Source of the DNA: Oscillospiraceae bacterium
GTDB lineage: Bacteria; Bacillota; Clostridia; Oscillospirales; Acutalibacteraceae
Assembly: GCA_015065695.1 (NCBI GenBank)
Contig: SVPT01000011.1
Location: forward strand, 1 to 38,710
Reading direction: 5' to 3'
DNA: 38,710 nt
Below the pieces are notes generated by a model. The model was not told the DNA's origin and did no database searches. It saw nothing but the letters and a program-made list of their open reading frames with translations. The first letter of the stretch is position 1; each line of letters opens with the position of its first letter. Both the position numbers and the translations under genes were made by a program. Positions 31,358 to 38,710 of this stretch are shown here, in pieces.

Positions 31358-31664
31358 CAATATCGATTTCCTTTTTTCCTCCATACTGAAGCTGGAGACT
31401 CTTGAGGAGTGCTACAAGTTCTTTGGCGATATTTGCACCGTTCCTGAGATACGCACATTTGCACAGCGCGTTGTCGTTGCGCATATGCTCAACGATGGCT
31501 GGGTATACAGCGACATTGTTGCTCGTACTGGCGCTTCCACCGCCACCATCAGCCGTGTACGCCGCTCCCTGCTGGACGGCAGAGGCGGCTATGATGTGGT
31601 TTTTGAACGTATGTCCGACGAAGAACGCAGTCTGCTTCCCACCAAGACTGAGGACAAAGAATGA
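31335..31664 (+). CDS. TrpR-like regulator of the YerC/YecD family
   Basis: Small DNA-binding protein of the TrpR fold. The track begins at GTG 31326; ATG 31335 is preferred because MENKLKDNNIDFLFSSILKLETLEECYKFFGDICT aligns with the usual YerC N-terminus, giving 109 residues. The helix-turn-helix is YSDIVARTGASTATISRVRRSL. Family members are widespread in Firmicutes and their targets are mostly unknown; unlike TrpR, no tryptophan genes are nearby. Its start codon lies inside a short upstream ORF with the better ribosome-binding site. The stop overlaps the methyltransferase start (ATGA). Confidence 0.9.
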   Translation: MENKLKDNNIDFLFSSILKLETLEECYKFFGDICTVPEIRTFAQRVVVAHMLNDGWVYSDIVARTGASTATISRVRRSLLDGRGGYDVVFERMSDEERSLLPTKTEDKE

Positions 31665-32404
31665 GTTACGGCTGTTTTGCGGAATACTACGACCGTCTTA
31701 CCGGCAACGTGGACTATGCTGCCGTTGCCGAACGCATAGACACGCTGCTTAAGCAGCATAAGCCGGACTGCTCTCTGGTCGTTGACCTTGCCTGCGGCAC
31801 GGGCACGCTGACAGGGCTGCTGGCAGAGCGTGGCTACGACATGATTGCTATTGACGGCTCGCCCGATATGCTCTCCGTTGCTTCGCAGAAGTCTGCGCCC
31901 GGAGCGATATACCTCTGCCAGACGATGCAGCGGCTTGACCTTTACGGCACAGTTGACGGCGTGGTATGCACACTGGACAGTGTCAACCACGTTACCGACA
32001 GCGCTGTACTCGGCAAGGCATTTCAGCGGGTTTCCCTCTTTCTGGAGCCTGACGGGGTATTCATCTTTGATGCCAACACCCCCTACAAGCACCGCTGTGT
32101 GCTTGCTGACAACGCATTTGTGTATGACCTTGACGACCTGCTGTGCGTATGGCAGAATGAGACAGAGAACGGGCTTACCCGCATCAGTCTGGATTTCTTC
32201 CAGCGCAAGGAGGACAATCTCTACAGCCGAAGCAGCGAGAGCTTCAGCGAGCGTGCCTATGACGACAGCGAGCTGACCGCACTGGTGGAGGCGGCAGGTA
32301 TGCAGGTGGTCGCACGCTATGACGACTACACCGCCGTTGAGCCGAATAGCGACAGTCAGCGGATTGTGTATGTATGCAGGAAGAGCGGCGCGCAGGCAAC
32401 CTGA
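31661..32404 (+). CDS. Class I SAM-dependent methyltransferase
   Basis: A 247-residue methyltransferase of unknown substrate. Motif I is VVDLACGTGTLTGLLAERG (about residues 40-58), followed by the acidic residue of motif II, MIAIDGSPDML, and CTLDSVNHV in the motif IV region. MSYGCFAEYYDRLTGNVDY is the usual start of the YqeM-like group of Firmicutes enzymes. It overlaps the YerC-like gene by four bases, so the two are co-expressed and translationally coupled. A weak GCCCC/GGGGC hairpin at 32429-32447, without a T-tract, follows the stop. Confidence 0.92.
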   Translation: MSYGCFAEYYDRLTGNVDYAAVAERIDTLLKQHKPDCSLVVDLACGTGTLTGLLAERGYDMIAIDGSPDMLSVASQKSAPGAIYLCQTMQRLDLYGTVDGVVCTLDSVNHVTDSAVLGKAFQRVSLFLEPDGVFIFDANTPYKHRCVLADNAFVYDLDDLLCVWQNETENGLTRISLDFFQRKEDNLYSRSSESFSERAYDDSELTALVEAAGMQVVARYDDYTAVEPNSDSQRIVYVCRKSGAQAT

Positions 32405-32486
32405 CAGGTCAGATTCCGTGTGCTGTATGCCCCTGATTTTGCGGGGCTCGCGTTTATGAATATTTATTGTATTGCGGTGCGGTATA

Positions 32487-32515
32487 TTGAATTGCATCGC
32501 ACGATTGGATATAAT
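32487..32515 (+). promoter_or_regulatory. Promoter of the AAC(3)-like/ferritin-VIT1 unit
   Basis: TTGAAT, 17 bases and a perfect TATAAT, about 55 bases before the TTG start at 32570. Confidence 0.72.
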
Positions 32516-32569
32516 TATCTTGCATGATGCGAGTGGATTTTCACTTGTGTAAATAACGGAGGTGAGGCA

Positions 32570-33355
32570 TTGTTGTATACTAAAGATGAGCTGAAAAAGC
32601 AGCTTGAAGCTATGAATATCCCCCACGATGCGACACTGCTTATTCACTCCTCCATGAAAGCGGTCGGTGAGATTGAGGGCGGCGCGGAAACGCTACTTGA
32701 CTGCCTTTGCGAACACCTTTCCGACGGTCTGCTTGTTATGCCCACCCACACCTGGGACACCATTGACGACCAGCACAACGTCTTTAATCCGGCAACCGAG
32801 CCTTCATGCGTCGGCATACTGGGTATGCTGTTGCTGAAGCGCGAGGGGGCTGTGCGCTCCCTGCACCCCACCCACTCCGTGGCGGCGTGGGGCAAGGACG
32901 CGGCTGCCTTTGTCGCAGGCGAGCATTTCTGCGAAACTCCCTGCGCCCGCAACGGCTGCATGGGCAAGCTGCTGGACAGGCATGGGCTGATTATGTTTCT
33001 GGGCTGTCCTCTTACAAAAAACACCTTTCTCCACGGCGTTGAGGAATGGTGCGGTATTGAAAACCGCTTAGGCGAGCCGAAGGTACGCTTTATCGTGATG
33101 CCCAACGGCGAGCAGTTTATGGGAACAATGCGCGGGCACTGCGCACCTGTGCCTGATGTGTCGCAGAACTACGGCAAGATGGAGCAGCCTTTCCTGCAGC
33201 TTGGCGCGGCAGAGGAATACAGACTGGGCGATGCGCGATGCGTCCTGTGCAAATGCGAGGACATGGTGCGCATTACCTCTGAGCTGCTTATCATCTGCCC
33301 TGACCTGTTCCTCGACAACGAGCCGGTCTCCTCTGAGCTGCTGGGTAGGCTCTGA
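32570..33355 (+). CDS. AAC(3)-family N-acetyltransferase (YokD-like)
   Basis: A 261-residue member of the aminoglycoside N(3)-acetyltransferase fold family (antibiotic_NAT). It shows LLIHSSMKAVGEIEGG (23-38), the conserved MPTHTW, the HPTHSVAAWG motif (99-108) with the catalytic His, and GCPLTKNTFLHGVEE. The start is TTG at 32570 or 32573, after GGAGGTGAGG. Characterised relatives include resistance enzymes as well as YokD and FrbF, which act on other amines, so resistance cannot be claimed from sequence. It has its own promoter and is followed 45 bases later by a ferritin-like/VIT1 gene, probably in the same transcript. Confidence 0.88.
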   Translation: MLYTKDELKKQLEAMNIPHDATLLIHSSMKAVGEIEGGAETLLDCLCEHLSDGLLVMPTHTWDTIDDQHNVFNPATEPSCVGILGMLLLKREGAVRSLHPTHSVAAWGKDAAAFVAGEHFCETPCARNGCMGKLLDRHGLIMFLGCPLTKNTFLHGVEEWCGIENRLGEPKVRFIVMPNGEQFMGTMRGHCAPVPDVSQNYGKMEQPFLQLGAAEEYRLGDARCVLCKCEDMVRITSELLIICPDLFLDNEPVSSELLGRL

Positions 33356-33400
33356 TGAAAGGCTTAAAGCGGAAAACATTACCCGAGCGGAGGAGTACAA

Positions 33401-34303
33401 ATGAGCGAGATAATCGAGCAGAATAAGAAGATAAGCAGAAAGCTGCGCAGGCGGCTGCAGCGCTGTCAGCGAGACGAACTGACCGGTGCTTCGCTGTACA
33501 GCTTTATGGCACGACGGGAGAAAAATGCCGACAACCGGGCTATCCTTGAGCAGATGGCTGCACAGGAGCTGGAGCACGCAAAGGTATGGCAGGGCTACAC
33601 CGGACGGCGCGCCCGCCCTCACAGGGGTCGCATACGCTGGCTTAAGCTGCTGACTGTGCTGCTGGGTTACACCTTTGTGCTGCGTATCCTGCAGAAGGAC
33701 GAGGCACTGGCACAGGACGAATACAAGGCACTGCAGGAGCAATGCGGAGAAGATGCTGGACGCATATTTGACGAGGAGTACGCCCACGAAAAGGCACTCA
33801 TCGGTTTGCTGGACGAGGAGCGTCTGCAGTACATCGGCGCAATGGTGCTGGGTCTTAACGATGCCCTTGTGGAGCTGACGGGTACTATCGCGGGTCTGAC
33901 CTTTGCGATGGGCAACACCCGCCTTGTGGCTCTTTCGGGAATCATCACCGGCATTTCAGCAACCTTCTCAATGGCGGCTTCCAACTACCTTGCGGAGCGT
34001 GCAAACAACAACCCCAAGGCACTGAAGTCCAGTCTGTTTACCGGCATTGCCTATCTGGTCACTGTCGCGCTGCTGGTGACACCCTACCTTATCTTCCCAC
34101 AGTCCATGGCCATATATGCCCTAGCGTGTATGCTTTCCGTTGTACTGCTTATAATCATAGTTTTCAACTACTATATCTCGGTAGCCCGTGATGAGTCCTT
34201 TTGGAAGCGTTTCGGCGAGATGGCGGTAATCTCGCTGTCGGTGGCAGCCATTGCCTTTGGCATCGGTCTGCTGGTCAAACGATTCCTTGGAATAGATATT
34301 TAG
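33401..34303 (+). CDS. Ferritin-like/VIT1 fusion iron or manganese transporter (MbfA-like)
   Basis: A 300-residue membrane protein joining two parts. Residues about 1-140 form a rubrerythrin/ferritin-like domain with metal-ligand motifs QELEHAKVW (ExxH, about 56-59) and EEYAHEKALIGLL (ExxH). Residues about 145-300 form a CCC1/VIT1 domain of five helices, starting GAMVLGLNDALVELTGTIAGLTFA and including SMAASNYLAERA. In MbfA-type proteins the ferritin part binds iron at the cytoplasmic face and the VIT1 part exports it, protecting against iron and peroxide stress. Start ATG 33401 follows GGAGG. No Fur or PerR box was recognised upstream. Confidence 0.93.
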   Translation: MSEIIEQNKKISRKLRRRLQRCQRDELTGASLYSFMARREKNADNRAILEQMAAQELEHAKVWQGYTGRRARPHRGRIRWLKLLTVLLGYTFVLRILQKDEALAQDEYKALQEQCGEDAGRIFDEEYAHEKALIGLLDEERLQYIGAMVLGLNDALVELTGTIAGLTFAMGNTRLVALSGIITGISATFSMAASNYLAERANNNPKALKSSLFTGIAYLVTVALLVTPYLIFPQSMAIYALACMLSVVLLIIIVFNYYISVARDESFWKRFGEMAVISLSVAAIAFGIGLLVKRFLGIDI

Positions 34304-34340
34304 CATTATACCCTAAATACTGAATTGAGGAGAATGTATT

Positions 34341-35738
34341 ATGAAAAAGAACCGTATTCTTGCCGCGGCACTGGCTATGCTTCTGTGCGTGCTTCTTGTG
34401 ACTGCCACAGGCTGCAACGAAATGGCAAACATGATGATGCAGCAGTATGCACAGCCTCAGGAGACCCTCGCTGAGGGCGAGAGCATCTACAACCTTTCCA
34501 TGTATGACAGGCTGCCCTCTGACAATGCTGACATCGACCCCCTCTTCTGGGAGGTTGAGGGCGAGAAGGGCAACAAGGTATACTTCTTCGGCTCTATCCA
34601 CGTTGCCGACGAGACCGCATACCGTCTGCCCGAGCATATCATGAACGCATACCTTGAGAGCGACAGCCTTGCTGTTGAGGTTGACATCAACGCTATGCAG
34701 AGCGACCTGATGGGTCAGCTCAAGCTGGCTCAGTACATGACCTACGCTGACGGCAGCTCCATCGCTGACCACATCGACCCTGAGCTGTACGCAGCAATGC
34801 GTGAGTTTGCCGAAAACGAGATGAGCAGTATGCTCTCCTCCCTCGGCTACAGCAACATTGATATGCTGGACATGATGAAGCCCTCTGTATGGATGTCCCT
34901 GTTTGAAAACTACTACGCTGAGGCAGCCAACCTGAAGAGCGACCTTGGTATTGACAGCCACTTCCTGACCATCGCTGCCGCACAGGGCCGTGAGATCATC
35001 GAGCTGGAGTCTGCTGAGTTCCAGTACGCTATGCTGGACGGCTTCTCTGATAAGTTCTATGAGATGCAGCTTTCCAGCTATGTGATGGGCGACGTCGATG
35101 AGACCGTCAAGGTTTACAGAGATATGTTCGAGGGCTGGAAGGAAGGCAATCCAGAGGCTATGCTCTCCGAAGAGGTCGACTTCTCCGGTGAAGACCTCAC
35201 CGATGAAGAGATTGAAGAATACACCCAGATACTCGAGGACTACAACACCGCAATGCTCTACGACCGCAATGAAGGCATGGCTGACAAGGCTGAGGACTTC
35301 ATCAACAGCGGCAAGAACGTATTCTATGTTGTTGGCTGCGGTCACTTCGTCGGCAAGGACAGCGTTATTGATCTGCTGCTCGACCGTGGATACGATGTAA
35401 AGCAGATTGGCGGCATGGACGCTGAGCCTTATCTTGATATGTATGAGCTTCCCGCTTCCGGCGCAGGCAAGCAGGATCCCGCTGACGACGAGGAAGAGGA
35501 AGAAGAAGAGGAAGACAATCACGGCGGTACCACTGCCCTTACCCACGATGACCTCTACAGCGTTTACAACTACGACCTGTATGTAGAGATGTACGAGCAC
35601 TTCGGCGGCACCACTGCTGACGAGGACGCACTGGAGGGCAAGACCACCAAGAAGACCAAGAAGACCAGCACCACCACCAAGACCACCGCCAACGACAACG
35701 GCGGCTGGGGCGGCTGGGGTTCCAGTGATCAGGACTAA
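34341..35738 (+). CDS. TraB/GumN (TIKI-like) family lipoprotein, putative metalloprotease
   Basis: A 465-residue surface lipoprotein: MKKNR, a hydrophobic stretch and ATGC with C25 as the lipidation site. The TraB/PrgY/TIKI domain has both GxxH motifs, GSIH at 84-87 and GCGH at 332-335, with the conserved Glu (LAVEVD, E113) and Arg (YDRNEGMA, R309). Animal TIKI proteins are metalloproteases that clip Wnt, and enterococcal PrgY limits pheromone signalling; the substrate here is unknown. After the domain come an acidic run (DDEEEEEEEED, about 382-392) and a Thr/Lys-rich tail ending GGWGGWGSSDQD, absent from typical members. Start ATG 34341 follows GAGGAG. A strong terminator follows. Confidence 0.9.
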   Translation: MKKNRILAAALAMLLCVLLVTATGCNEMANMMMQQYAQPQETLAEGESIYNLSMYDRLPSDNADIDPLFWEVEGEKGNKVYFFGSIHVADETAYRLPEHIMNAYLESDSLAVEVDINAMQSDLMGQLKLAQYMTYADGSSIADHIDPELYAAMREFAENEMSSMLSSLGYSNIDMLDMMKPSVWMSLFENYYAEAANLKSDLGIDSHFLTIAAAQGREIIELESAEFQYAMLDGFSDKFYEMQLSSYVMGDVDETVKVYRDMFEGWKEGNPEAMLSEEVDFSGEDLTDEEIEEYTQILEDYNTAMLYDRNEGMADKAEDFINSGKNVFYVVGCGHFVGKDSVIDLLLDRGYDVKQIGGMDAEPYLDMYELPASGAGKQDPADDEEEEEEEEDNHGGTTALTHDDLYSVYNYDLYVEMYEHFGGTTADEDALEGKTTKKTKKTSTTTKTTANDNGGWGGWGSSDQD

Positions 35739-35762
35739 TTCCCTTATCGGCACCACTACCTC

Positions 35763-35793
35763 GGGGGACGCAAGCTTTTGCGCCCCCCTTTTG
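35763..35793 (+). terminator. Terminator after the TraB-like gene
   Basis: GGGGG-A-CGCAA / TTGCG-C-CCCCC with a GCTT loop and one mismatch, followed by TTTTGT. Confidence 0.82.
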
Positions 35794-35869
35794 TCGGTAA
35801 TTATGCCTGCGGGCAATTTCCGCTGTACATATTGCCGGACAAACAGCACATTGCAGGAGGTCATACCAT

Positions 35870-36667
35870 ATGTCTGATACCGTAACCGGCACCACAAACA
35901 ACCAATCTGTGTCCGCTGCTTCCCCCTCCCGCCGCAGGGTCAGGATACTTGACACCCTGCGCGGTGTCGCAATAATCTACATGGTTTTCTACCACACGCT
36001 GTTTGACCTTGTGGAGATGTTCGGGCACGACTGGGCGCAGGGCATATTCAGGGCGCAGGACGCTTTTTCCGTTTATTTTACTGGCACGTTTGTTTTGCTT
36101 GGCGGCGTTACTGTGCGCTTCTCCCGCAATCCCGCACTGCGCGGCGCACGCCTTTTCTTCCTTGCAAGTGCGTTTACCTTCTTTACCGCTCTCATCTTCC
36201 CCGGCTCGGCAATTTACTCCGGTGTGCTTCACCTTTTTTGCATAGGTATGCTGCTGTACGCTGTTGCCGGCAAGGCAATTGAGCGCATTCCGGCATGGGT
36301 GGGTCTGCCCCTTGCCGCAGTTCTTTTCATCTTTTTCTACAACACCCCGAACGGCTGGATAGGCTTTGGCGAATGGCCCCACATTGAGATTCCCGAAGCA
36401 CTCACATGGAACAACCTCCTCAACGGCTTCGGCTTTGTCAACAGGCAGTTTTCCTCGGTTGATTACCTTCCTGCTCTGCCGTGGCTCTTCCTCTTTATCA
36501 GCGGCGTATATGTAGGAAAGCTGCTCGACCGTAACCTGCCCGAATTCTTCTACCGTGACTGGTGCCCGCCTGTAACATGGCTGGGCAAGCACTCGCTGAT
36601 TATCTATGTGCTGCATCAGCCGGTTATATTCGTGCTGCTGTCTGTACTGCACATGATTATTCGATAA
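35870..36667 (+). CDS. DUF1624/HGSNAT-like membrane acyltransferase-type protein
   Basis: A 265-residue protein with about seven hydrophobic segments after a soluble N-terminus of about 24 residues. RRVRILDTLRGVAIIYMVFYHTLFDL is the hallmark opening of DUF1624 (heparan-alpha-glucosaminide N-acetyltransferase-like) and related acyltransferases, with the R-G and H residues in the first helix. HSLIIYVLHQPVI near the C-terminus is the other conserved segment. Family members may acetylate sugars across the membrane; substrate unknown. Start ATG 35870 follows GGAGG. A GGCAAT/ATTGCC hairpin (35812-35836) lies in the leader. Confidence 0.85.
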   Translation: MSDTVTGTTNNQSVSAASPSRRRVRILDTLRGVAIIYMVFYHTLFDLVEMFGHDWAQGIFRAQDAFSVYFTGTFVLLGGVTVRFSRNPALRGARLFFLASAFTFFTALIFPGSAIYSGVLHLFCIGMLLYAVAGKAIERIPAWVGLPLAAVLFIFFYNTPNGWIGFGEWPHIEIPEALTWNNLLNGFGFVNRQFSSVDYLPALPWLFLFISGVYVGKLLDRNLPEFFYRDWCPPVTWLGKHSLIIYVLHQPVIFVLLSVLHMIIR

Positions 36668-36720
36668 TTTCACATATATACTAAACTGGTTAATACCATC
36701 TCAGAAAGGATCTTACTGCA

Positions 36721-38710
36721 TTGGATTTTATTAACGCCTTATCACATCAGTTTTCGGTAAAACCGGAATATATTGCAAATATTCTCTCACTGCTTGACGA
36801 CGGCAACACCGTACCCTTTATTGCCCGCTACCGCAAGGAGATGCACGGCACACAGGACGACCAGACTATCCGTGAGATAGCCGAACGCTACGAATATCTT
36901 CAGGGTCTTGACAAGCGCCGCGAAGAGGTGCGCAGTTCCATTGATAAGCTGGGCTTTATGACCGACGAGATTTCTGCCGCTCTTGACACCGCTGAAACCC
37001 TTGCTGAGATTGAGGACATATACCGTCCCTACAAGCCCAAGAAGCGCACCCGCGCCATCATCGCCCGCGAAAAGGGACTTGAGCCGCTGGCTATGGCTAT
37101 CTATGCCCAGGAGCGGGACAGCGAATACCCCATCGACATGGCAGAGCGTTTTGTTGACCCCGAGAAGGGCGTGGAAACCGCTCTTGACGCCATAAAGGGC
37201 GCGCAGGACATCATTGCGGAACTTATTTCCGATGACGCAGGCATACGCAAGCGTCTGCGCTATGTGGCTTTCCAGAACGGCAAGCTGCGCAGCCGCGCCG
37301 TTGACCCGGAAAACGACTCGGTCTACCGTCTGTACTACAACTTCTCCGAGCCGCTCAACCGCATCGCAGGCTACCGCGTGCTTGCCATCGACCGCGGCGA
37401 GCGTGAGGAATTCCTCAAGGCAAGCATAGAATTTGACCGTGACAAGGCCATGCGCATCATTCACTCTGTGGCAGTCAAACAGGGCTCTCCCTGCACCGAC
37501 ACCGTCATCGAGGCGGCAGAGGACGCCTATGACCGTCTTATCTTCCCCTCTATTGAGAGAGAGCTGCGCAGCACCCTTACCGGCAATGCCGACGATGCCG
37601 CTATCAAGGTCTTTGCCTCCAACCTGCGTCAGCTTCTCATGCAGCCGCCCATCAAGGGCAGGACGGTCATCGGTCTTGACCCCGGTTACCGCACGGGCTG
37701 CAAGGTGGCAGTTGTGGACAGCACAGGACGTGTGCTGGATACCGGCGTTATCTACCCCGCAAAGCCCCATGAGAAGATTGCCGAAGCCCGCACTACGGTC
37801 AGCCGCCTTATCAAAAAGCATGGCGCGACCGCAATCTCCATCGGCAACGGCACTGCCAGCAAGGAAACTGAGATATTCGTTTCCGACCTGCTGCACGACT
37901 TCCCCGATGTGAAGTACATGGTGGTCAGCGAGTCGGGTGCTTCGGTTTATTCCGCAAGCAAGCTGGCTGCCGCTGAATTCCCTGACTACGATGTCAGCCT
38001 GCGCAGCGCGGTGTCCATTGCCCGCCGTATGCAGGACCCCCTTGCGGAGCTGGTCAAGATTGAGCCCAAGGCTATAGGCGTTGGACAGTATCAGCACGAT
38101 ATGCCGCAGAAGCAGCTTGGTGAGGCTCTCGGCGGCGTTGTCGAGGACTGCGTTAACACCGTCGGCGTTGACCTGAACACAGCCTCCCCCTCCCTGCTCT
38201 CCTATGTTGCGGGAATCAGCTCCACCGTTGCAAAGAACATTGTCACCTACCGTGAGGAAAACGGCGCATTCCACAGCAGACGTGAGCTGCTGAAGGTTGC
38301 TAAACTGGGTCCCAAGGCCTTTGAGCAGTGCGCAGGCTTTATGCGTGTGCCTGAAAGCAGCAACGTGCTGGACAACACCGCCGTCCACCCCGAAAGTTAT
38401 ACTGCCGCCTCCGCTCTGCTGGAGCTGTGCGGCTTCTCCATGAAGGACGTAAGCTCCGGCAATATTTCCGAGCTGCCCGAGCGAGTGGCTGCAAAGGGAG
38501 CGGAAAGCATCGCCGCGGAAATCGGCATAGGCGTGCCCACCCTTGAGGATATTGTCAAGGAGCTGCTGCGCCCCGGTCGTGACCTGCGTGATGACCTGCC
38601 CCAGCCCATGCTCCGCAGCGAGATTATGGACATGAACGACCTTGTGCCCGGAATGGAACTGGACGGCACAGTGCGCAACGTGGTTGACTTCGGCGCATTT
38701 GTTGACATCG
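36721..38710 (+). CDS. tex: RNA-binding transcriptional accessory protein Tex (partial)
   Basis: The gene runs off the right edge and is missing from the ORF track for that reason and because of its TTG start (36721), which follows AGAAAGGA. The 663 codons read MDFINALSHQFSVKPEYIANILSLLDDGNTVPFIARYRKEMHG, the usual Tex opening. An RNase H-like YqgF domain begins near residue 316 (VIGLDPGYRTGCKVAVVD), helix-hairpin-helix motifs follow (NTASPSLLSYVAGISSTVAKNIV), then the start of the S1 domain (LVPGMELDGTVRNVVDFGAFVDI). Only the end of S1 and the C-terminus are missing. Tex binds nucleic acid and affects transcription and ribosome-associated stress responses. Confidence 0.97.
   Translation, partial: MDFINALSHQFSVKPEYIANILSLLDDGNTVPFIARYRKEMHGTQDDQTIREIAERYEYLQGLDKRREEVRSSIDKLGFMTDEISAALDTAETLAEIEDIYRPYKPKKRTRAIIAREKGLEPLAMAIYAQERDSEYPIDMAERFVDPEKGVETALDAIKGAQDIIAELISDDAGIRKRLRYVAFQNGKLRSRAVDPENDSVYRLYYNFSEPLNRIAGYRVLAIDRGEREEFLKASIEFDRDKAMRIIHSVAVKQGSPCTDTVIEAAEDAYDRLIFPSIERELRSTLTGNADDAAIKVFASNLRQLLMQPPIKGRTVIGLDPGYRTGCKVAVVDSTGRVLDTGVIYPAKPHEKIAEARTTVSRLIKKHGATAISIGNGTASKETEIFVSDLLHDFPDVKYMVVSESGASVYSASKLAAAEFPDYDVSLRSAVSIARRMQDPLAELVKIEPKAIGVGQYQHDMPQKQLGEALGGVVEDCVNTVGVDLNTASPSLLSYVAGISSTVAKNIVTYREENGAFHSRRELLKVAKLGPKAFEQCAGFMRVPESSNVLDNTAVHPESYTAASALLELCGFSMKDVSSGNISELPERVAAKGAESIAAEIGIGVPTLEDIVKELLRPGRDLRDDLPQPMLRSEIMDMNDLVPGMELDGTVRNVVDFGAFVDI

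Overview
The window looks like chromosomal backbone of an anaerobic Gram-positive member of the Clostridia, most likely Oscillospirales/Ruminococcaceae-like. The grounds are moderate-high GC with strong GGAGG ribosome-binding sites, frequent TTG/GTG starts, Firmicutes-type RpoB and RpoC, a K+-dependent membrane pyrophosphatase, LuxS, DegV and TetR families, and a LysM-G5-M23 wall hydrolase. No tRNA, rRNA, CRISPR array, phage gene or insertion sequence was seen. The placement is an inference from gene content, not from a search.

Layout. 1-6.5 kb: uvrA (runs off the left edge) and uvrB lie on the minus strand. Between them sits a plus-strand pair: a polytopic membrane protein and a UbiA-type polyprenyl-phosphate phosphoribosyltransferase broken by a one-base frameshift. 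6.7-9.2 kb: a single-pass protein of unknown function behind a perfect 16-bp palindrome, then a divergent degV / tetR-type pair with an operator-like palindrome. 9.4-13 kb: hppA, then a minus-strand YgjP-like metallopeptidase and a GNAT acetyltransferase.

13-25.8 kb: an information-processing cluster, rpoB-rpoC, rpsL-rpsG-fusA, tuf, split into units with their own strong promoters and terminators. rplJL does not precede rpoB, and rpsJ does not follow tuf. 25.9-29.1 kb: two overlapping 7TM-GGDEF genes (one canonical, one SGDDF), a DUF1648-like membrane protein and luxS, so cyclic-di-GMP-type and AI-2-type functions are neighbours. 29.2-31.1 kb: a membrane-anchored M23 peptidase. 31.3-36.7 kb: a TrpR-like YerC regulator behind a short leader ORF, a methyltransferase, an AAC(3)-family acetyltransferase, a ferritin-like/VIT1 iron transporter, a TraB/TIKI-type lipoprotein and a DUF1624-like acyltransferase. 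The window ends inside tex.

Most genes are housekeeping. The most noteworthy signals are regulatory DNA: a perfect 16-bp inverted repeat whose loop holds the -10 of the rpsL promoter, palindromes over two other start regions, and a structured rpoB leader. Next are the coupled GGDEF/SGDDF pair, the very acidic RpoB tail, and natural substitutions in drug-target sites of S12 and RpoB. I did not find a convincing new defence or mobile system.
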